From assembly GCA_018067055.1 (NCBI GenBank), contig JAGPVK010000308.1, positions 1-7,016 of the forward strand: a stretch of DNA of 7,016 nt, written 5' to 3'. A program made the translations under genes and the position numbers. Of this stretch, positions 5,046 to 7,016 are shown in pieces (within the stretch, counting starts at the first letter, position 1; each line of letters starts with the position of its first letter). Source of the DNA: Sphingomonadales bacterium. Lineage in GTDB: Bacteria > Pseudomonadota > Alphaproteobacteria > Sphingomonadales > Sphingomonadaceae. Under the pieces are notes generated by a model. It did not search any database, had not been told where the DNA came from, and worked only from the letters and a program-made list of their open reading frames with translations.

Positions 5046-7016
5046 ATGACCGACTTCCTCCTCGAACTGCTCTCCGAAGAAATTCCCGCCCGCATGCAGG
5101 CCAAGGCCCGCGTCGATCTCGAGCGGCTGTTCACCGAGCAACTGGCCGCAGCCGGCCTGAAAGCTGGCGCTATCACCGTCTATTCGACGCCAAGACGACT
5201 GGCCCTCATCGCCAAAGACCTGCCCGCACAGACCGAAGCGGTCAGCGAGGAAGCCAAAGGACCACCGGAAGCCGCCCCCGATCAGGCGATTGAGGGTTTC
5301 TGCCGCAAGAATGGCGTCACCCGCGACCAGCTGGAAGTGCGTGACGTCAAGGGGCGTCCGATCTATTTCGCGGTGATCAACAAGCCGGGCCGCGATACCA
5401 GGGATGTGCTCGCAGAAGCGGTTCCTGCGATTATCCGCGCCTTCCCGTGGCCGAAATCGATGCGCTGGGGCGACGCTAGCCTCTCGACCGAAAGCCTGCG
5501 CTGGGTGCGGCCGCTGAGCGGCATAGTTGCGATCCTCGGCGATGATCTGGTGGAATGCAGCATTGACGGCATAAAGTCGGGCTATGAGACAGTGGGCCAC
5601 CGGTTTCATCACTCCGTTCGCCCTGAGCCTGTCGAAGGGCAGTTGGCGAAAGGTGCTTCGACAAGCTCAGCACGAACGGAAGTGGGAAAGATTACAATCG
5701 GCGGCGCCCATGATTACGCCGAAAAACTCCGCGCCTGCCACGTGATCGTCGACCACGAAGAACGCCAGAATATCATCCGCGCCGGTGCCGCCAAGGCTGC
5801 ATCGGACGCCGGACTGGATCTGGTCGAGGACGAAGGCCTGGTGATCGAGAATGCCGGTCTGACCGAATGGCCGGTGCCGCTGCTCGGCAGCTTTGACCCG
5901 GCGTTTCTGGATGTCCCCGAAGAGGTGATCCAGCTGACCGCCCGGGTGAACCAGAAATATTTCGTGTGCAAATATCCTCCCAATGCGCAGCATGGGGAGG
6001 GGGACCGCGCGCAGCGTGGTGGAGGGGCCCCTCCGTCAGCCGTACCGGCTGCCACCTCCCCGTCGCTTGGCGACAGGGAGGAAAAGCTGGCGCCTTATTT
6101 CGTCTGCACGGCCAATATAGCCGCCAGCGATGGCGGCAAGGCAATCATCGCGGGGAACGAAAAAGTCCTCGCCGCGCGGCTCTCCGACGCCAAATTCTTC
6201 TGGGAACTTGACCAGAAGACCAAGTTGGAGGATCATGCAAAGAAATTGAGCAACATCGTGTTCCACGAGAAATTGGGAACGGTTGCCGACAAGGTAGAGC
6301 GTGTGGCCAAGCTGGCTGAGTGGTTGGCGTCTTTAGAAGGGACTGGGTTACTCCGTGCCAACCCGGAACAGACCGAGCAGGCCGCACGTCTCTGCAAAGC
6401 CGATCTCGTTACCGAAATGGTCGGCGAGTTCCCCGAGCTGCAAGGCTTGATGGGCGGTTATTATGCAGAGAAACAAGGGCTTCCGATAGAAGTCTCACAA
6501 GCGATCAGAGATCATTACAAGCCGGTCGGGCAGGGCGACGATGTCCCGACCGATCCGGTGACGGTGTGGGTGAGTTTGGCGGATAAGCTGGATACTTTGG
6601 TTGGATTTTTTGCGGAAGACATGAAGCCTACCGGCTCCAAAGACCCGTTTGCTCTTCGCAGAGCGGCATTGGGTATCCTTCAATTGATAATTGCCAACGG
6701 ACTTAAAATCAAACTGGGTGATCTGCTGTTTGAAAGTAGATTCACTTGGCTTGAGCAATTGGGTGAAAAAGAAGTCGAACGTCTTTGGCCGATGATATTA
6801 GAGGAGCAAGAAAAATCTCGAGGCTCACTTGCAGAGTTAGAAGCTTTGCAGCACGGGCCAGTAGAGCATATTTCTCAGATATGGGCGAAGCACGAACAGC
6901 CCGGAAATATTTTCATAATCAACGAGAAAGGTGCGCGTGAAATCGCCAGTGTGTATGCTGCGCGTTACACTTTTGTCGAGAACCAAAGAAACTGGTCTAT
7001 CGTTGAAGAACTGCTC
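5046..7016 (+). CDS. glyS: Glycyl-tRNA synthetase beta subunit, partial at right edge, with in-frame palindromic insertions
   Basis: GlyS is the beta subunit of alpha2beta2 GlyRS, which binds tRNA-Gly and is required for charging. The ATG at 5046 has an ideal ribosome site, and the first residues, MTDFLLELLSEEIPARMQ, are the standard GlyS N-terminus. The frame is open for 657 codons to the edge without a stop. Family landmarks are FPWPKSMRWG (133-142), GYETVGHRFH (about 179-188), KLAPYFVCTANI (347-358), MGGYYAEKQG (469-478) and KDPFALRRAALGI (532-544). Two palindromic repeats are read through: about residues 190-211 (VRPEPVEG...ASTSSART) and 310-346 (YPPNAQHGEGDRAQRGGGAP and on). After about residue 555 the sequence no longer resembles GlyS as I know it and is much lower in GC. 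The C-terminal anticodon-binding part, usually begun by a DRLKV-like segment, is not reached. The visible part is already close to a typical full GlyS length (about 690). Confidence 0.95.
   Translation, partial: MTDFLLELLSEEIPARMQAKARVDLERLFTEQLAAAGLKAGAITVYSTPRRLALIAKDLPAQTEAVSEEAKGPPEAAPDQAIEGFCRKNGVTRDQLEVRDVKGRPIYFAVINKPGRDTRDVLAEAVPAIIRAFPWPKSMRWGDASLSTESLRWVRPLSGIVAILGDDLVECSIDGIKSGYETVGHRFHHSVRPEPVEGQLAKGASTSSARTEVGKITIGGAHDYAEKLRACHVIVDHEERQNIIRAGAAKAASDAGLDLVEDEGLVIENAGLTEWPVPLLGSFDPAFLDVPEEVIQLTARVNQKYFVCKYPPNAQHGEGDRAQRGGGAPPSAVPAATSPSLGDREEKLAPYFVCTANIAASDGGKAIIAGNEKVLAARLSDAKFFWELDQKTKLEDHAKKLSNIVFHEKLGTVADKVERVAKLAEWLASLEGTGLLRANPEQTEQAARLCKADLVTEMVGEFPELQGLMGGYYAEKQGLPIEVSQAIRDHYKPVGQGDDVPTDPVTVWVSLADKLDTLVGFFAEDMKPTGSKDPFALRRAALGILQLIIANGLKIKLGDLLFESRFTWLEQLGEKEVERLWPMILEEQEKSRGSLAELEALQHGPVEHISQIWAKHEQPGNIFIINEKGAREIASVYAARYTFVENQRNWSIVEELL
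5614..5679. repeat. REP-type palindrome (66 bp) inside glyS coding sequence
   Basis: Arms 5614-5640 and 5653-5679 are imperfect 27-base inverted repeats: CCGTTCG/CGAACGG at the foot, then CTGAGC and TGTCGAAG matching CTTCGACA and GCTCAG. About five positions differ. A 12-base spacer separates the arms. The core (CTGAGCCTGTCGAAGG) is the common sphingomonad repeat that often appears in translated databases as VRPEPVEG, or LSLSK/RQAQGERS in other frames. Here it is in the glyS frame as VRPEPVEG...ASTSSART with no stop, between GHRFHH and GKITIGG. Confidence 0.92.
5975..6082. repeat. Palindromic element B (108 bp) inside glyS coding sequence
   Basis: This is an inverted copy of the element A family. 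It has terminal TCCTCCC/GGGAGGA, a left hairpin CCTCCC-A-ATGC-gca-GCAT-G-GGGAGG, the central palindrome GGAGGGGCCCCTCC (6021-6034), and a right hairpin CCTCCC-C-GTCGC-ttg-GCGAC-A-GGGAGG. It is exactly 36 codons long by these boundaries and encodes residues 310-346 of GlyS, rich in Gly, Pro, Ala and Arg, between NQKYFVCK and KLAPYFVCTANI. There is no stop and no frame change across it. Confidence 0.9.

Noticed and set aside
5476..5673. Minus-strand frame beginning LSLSKHL and containing RQAQGER
   Set aside because: This is the other-strand translation of the REP palindrome inside glyS, a common false ORF in such genomes.
5046..7016. glyS as a pseudogene because of inserted repeats
   Set aside because: The frame is open throughout the visible part, conserved GlyS motifs continue after both repeats, and no frameshift or stop was found. 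The unseen C-terminus keeps this from being fully settled.

Overview
The window looks like chromosomal DNA from a sphingomonad (Alphaproteobacteria, order Sphingomonadales). This rests on GC-rich codon use over most of the window, an alpha-type glyQ-glyS operon, and above all the kind of palindromic repeat present. One repeat reads through as VRPEPVEG...ASTSSART, a peptide signature I know from many sphingomonad and Erythrobacter-type genomes. Genus is not assigned.

Layout. On the minus strand, reading leftward from 1574, lie two tandem TraB/GumN-family lipoprotein genes: a complete one (627-1574), then a second cut by the left window edge (1-574). Divergent from them, after 145 bp, a plus-strand gene (1720-3819) encodes a single-subunit, cytoplasmic, [4Fe-4S]-containing molybdopterin oxidoreductase. 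A 205-bp gap follows, holding a perfect 23-bp inverted repeat with nested hairpins (3838-3913). Then come glyQ (4025-4897, probable TTG start) and glyS (5046 to beyond the right edge), the alpha and beta subunits of the heterotetrameric glycyl-tRNA synthetase.

The most interesting part is the glyQ-glyS operon. A 123-bp palindromic element (A) fills the glyQ-glyS gap and supplies the glyS Shine-Dalgarno, which lies in the 3' arm of a hairpin. A 108-bp relative in the opposite orientation (B) sits inside the glyS reading frame. An unrelated 66-bp REP-type palindrome is also inside glyS. Both internal copies are in frame without stops and add roughly 22 and 36 residues to an essential enzyme at points where flanking GlyS sequence looks continuous. 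This resembles the Rickettsia palindromic elements (RPEs) that persist inside protein genes. Further downstream glyS falls from about 65-70% to 40-50% GC, and its last ~100 visible residues are not recognisable to me as ordinary GlyS, suggesting a further in-frame insertion or a recombinant segment.

No tRNA, rRNA, CRISPR array, transposase or phage gene was seen. No gap between genes exceeds 300 bp.
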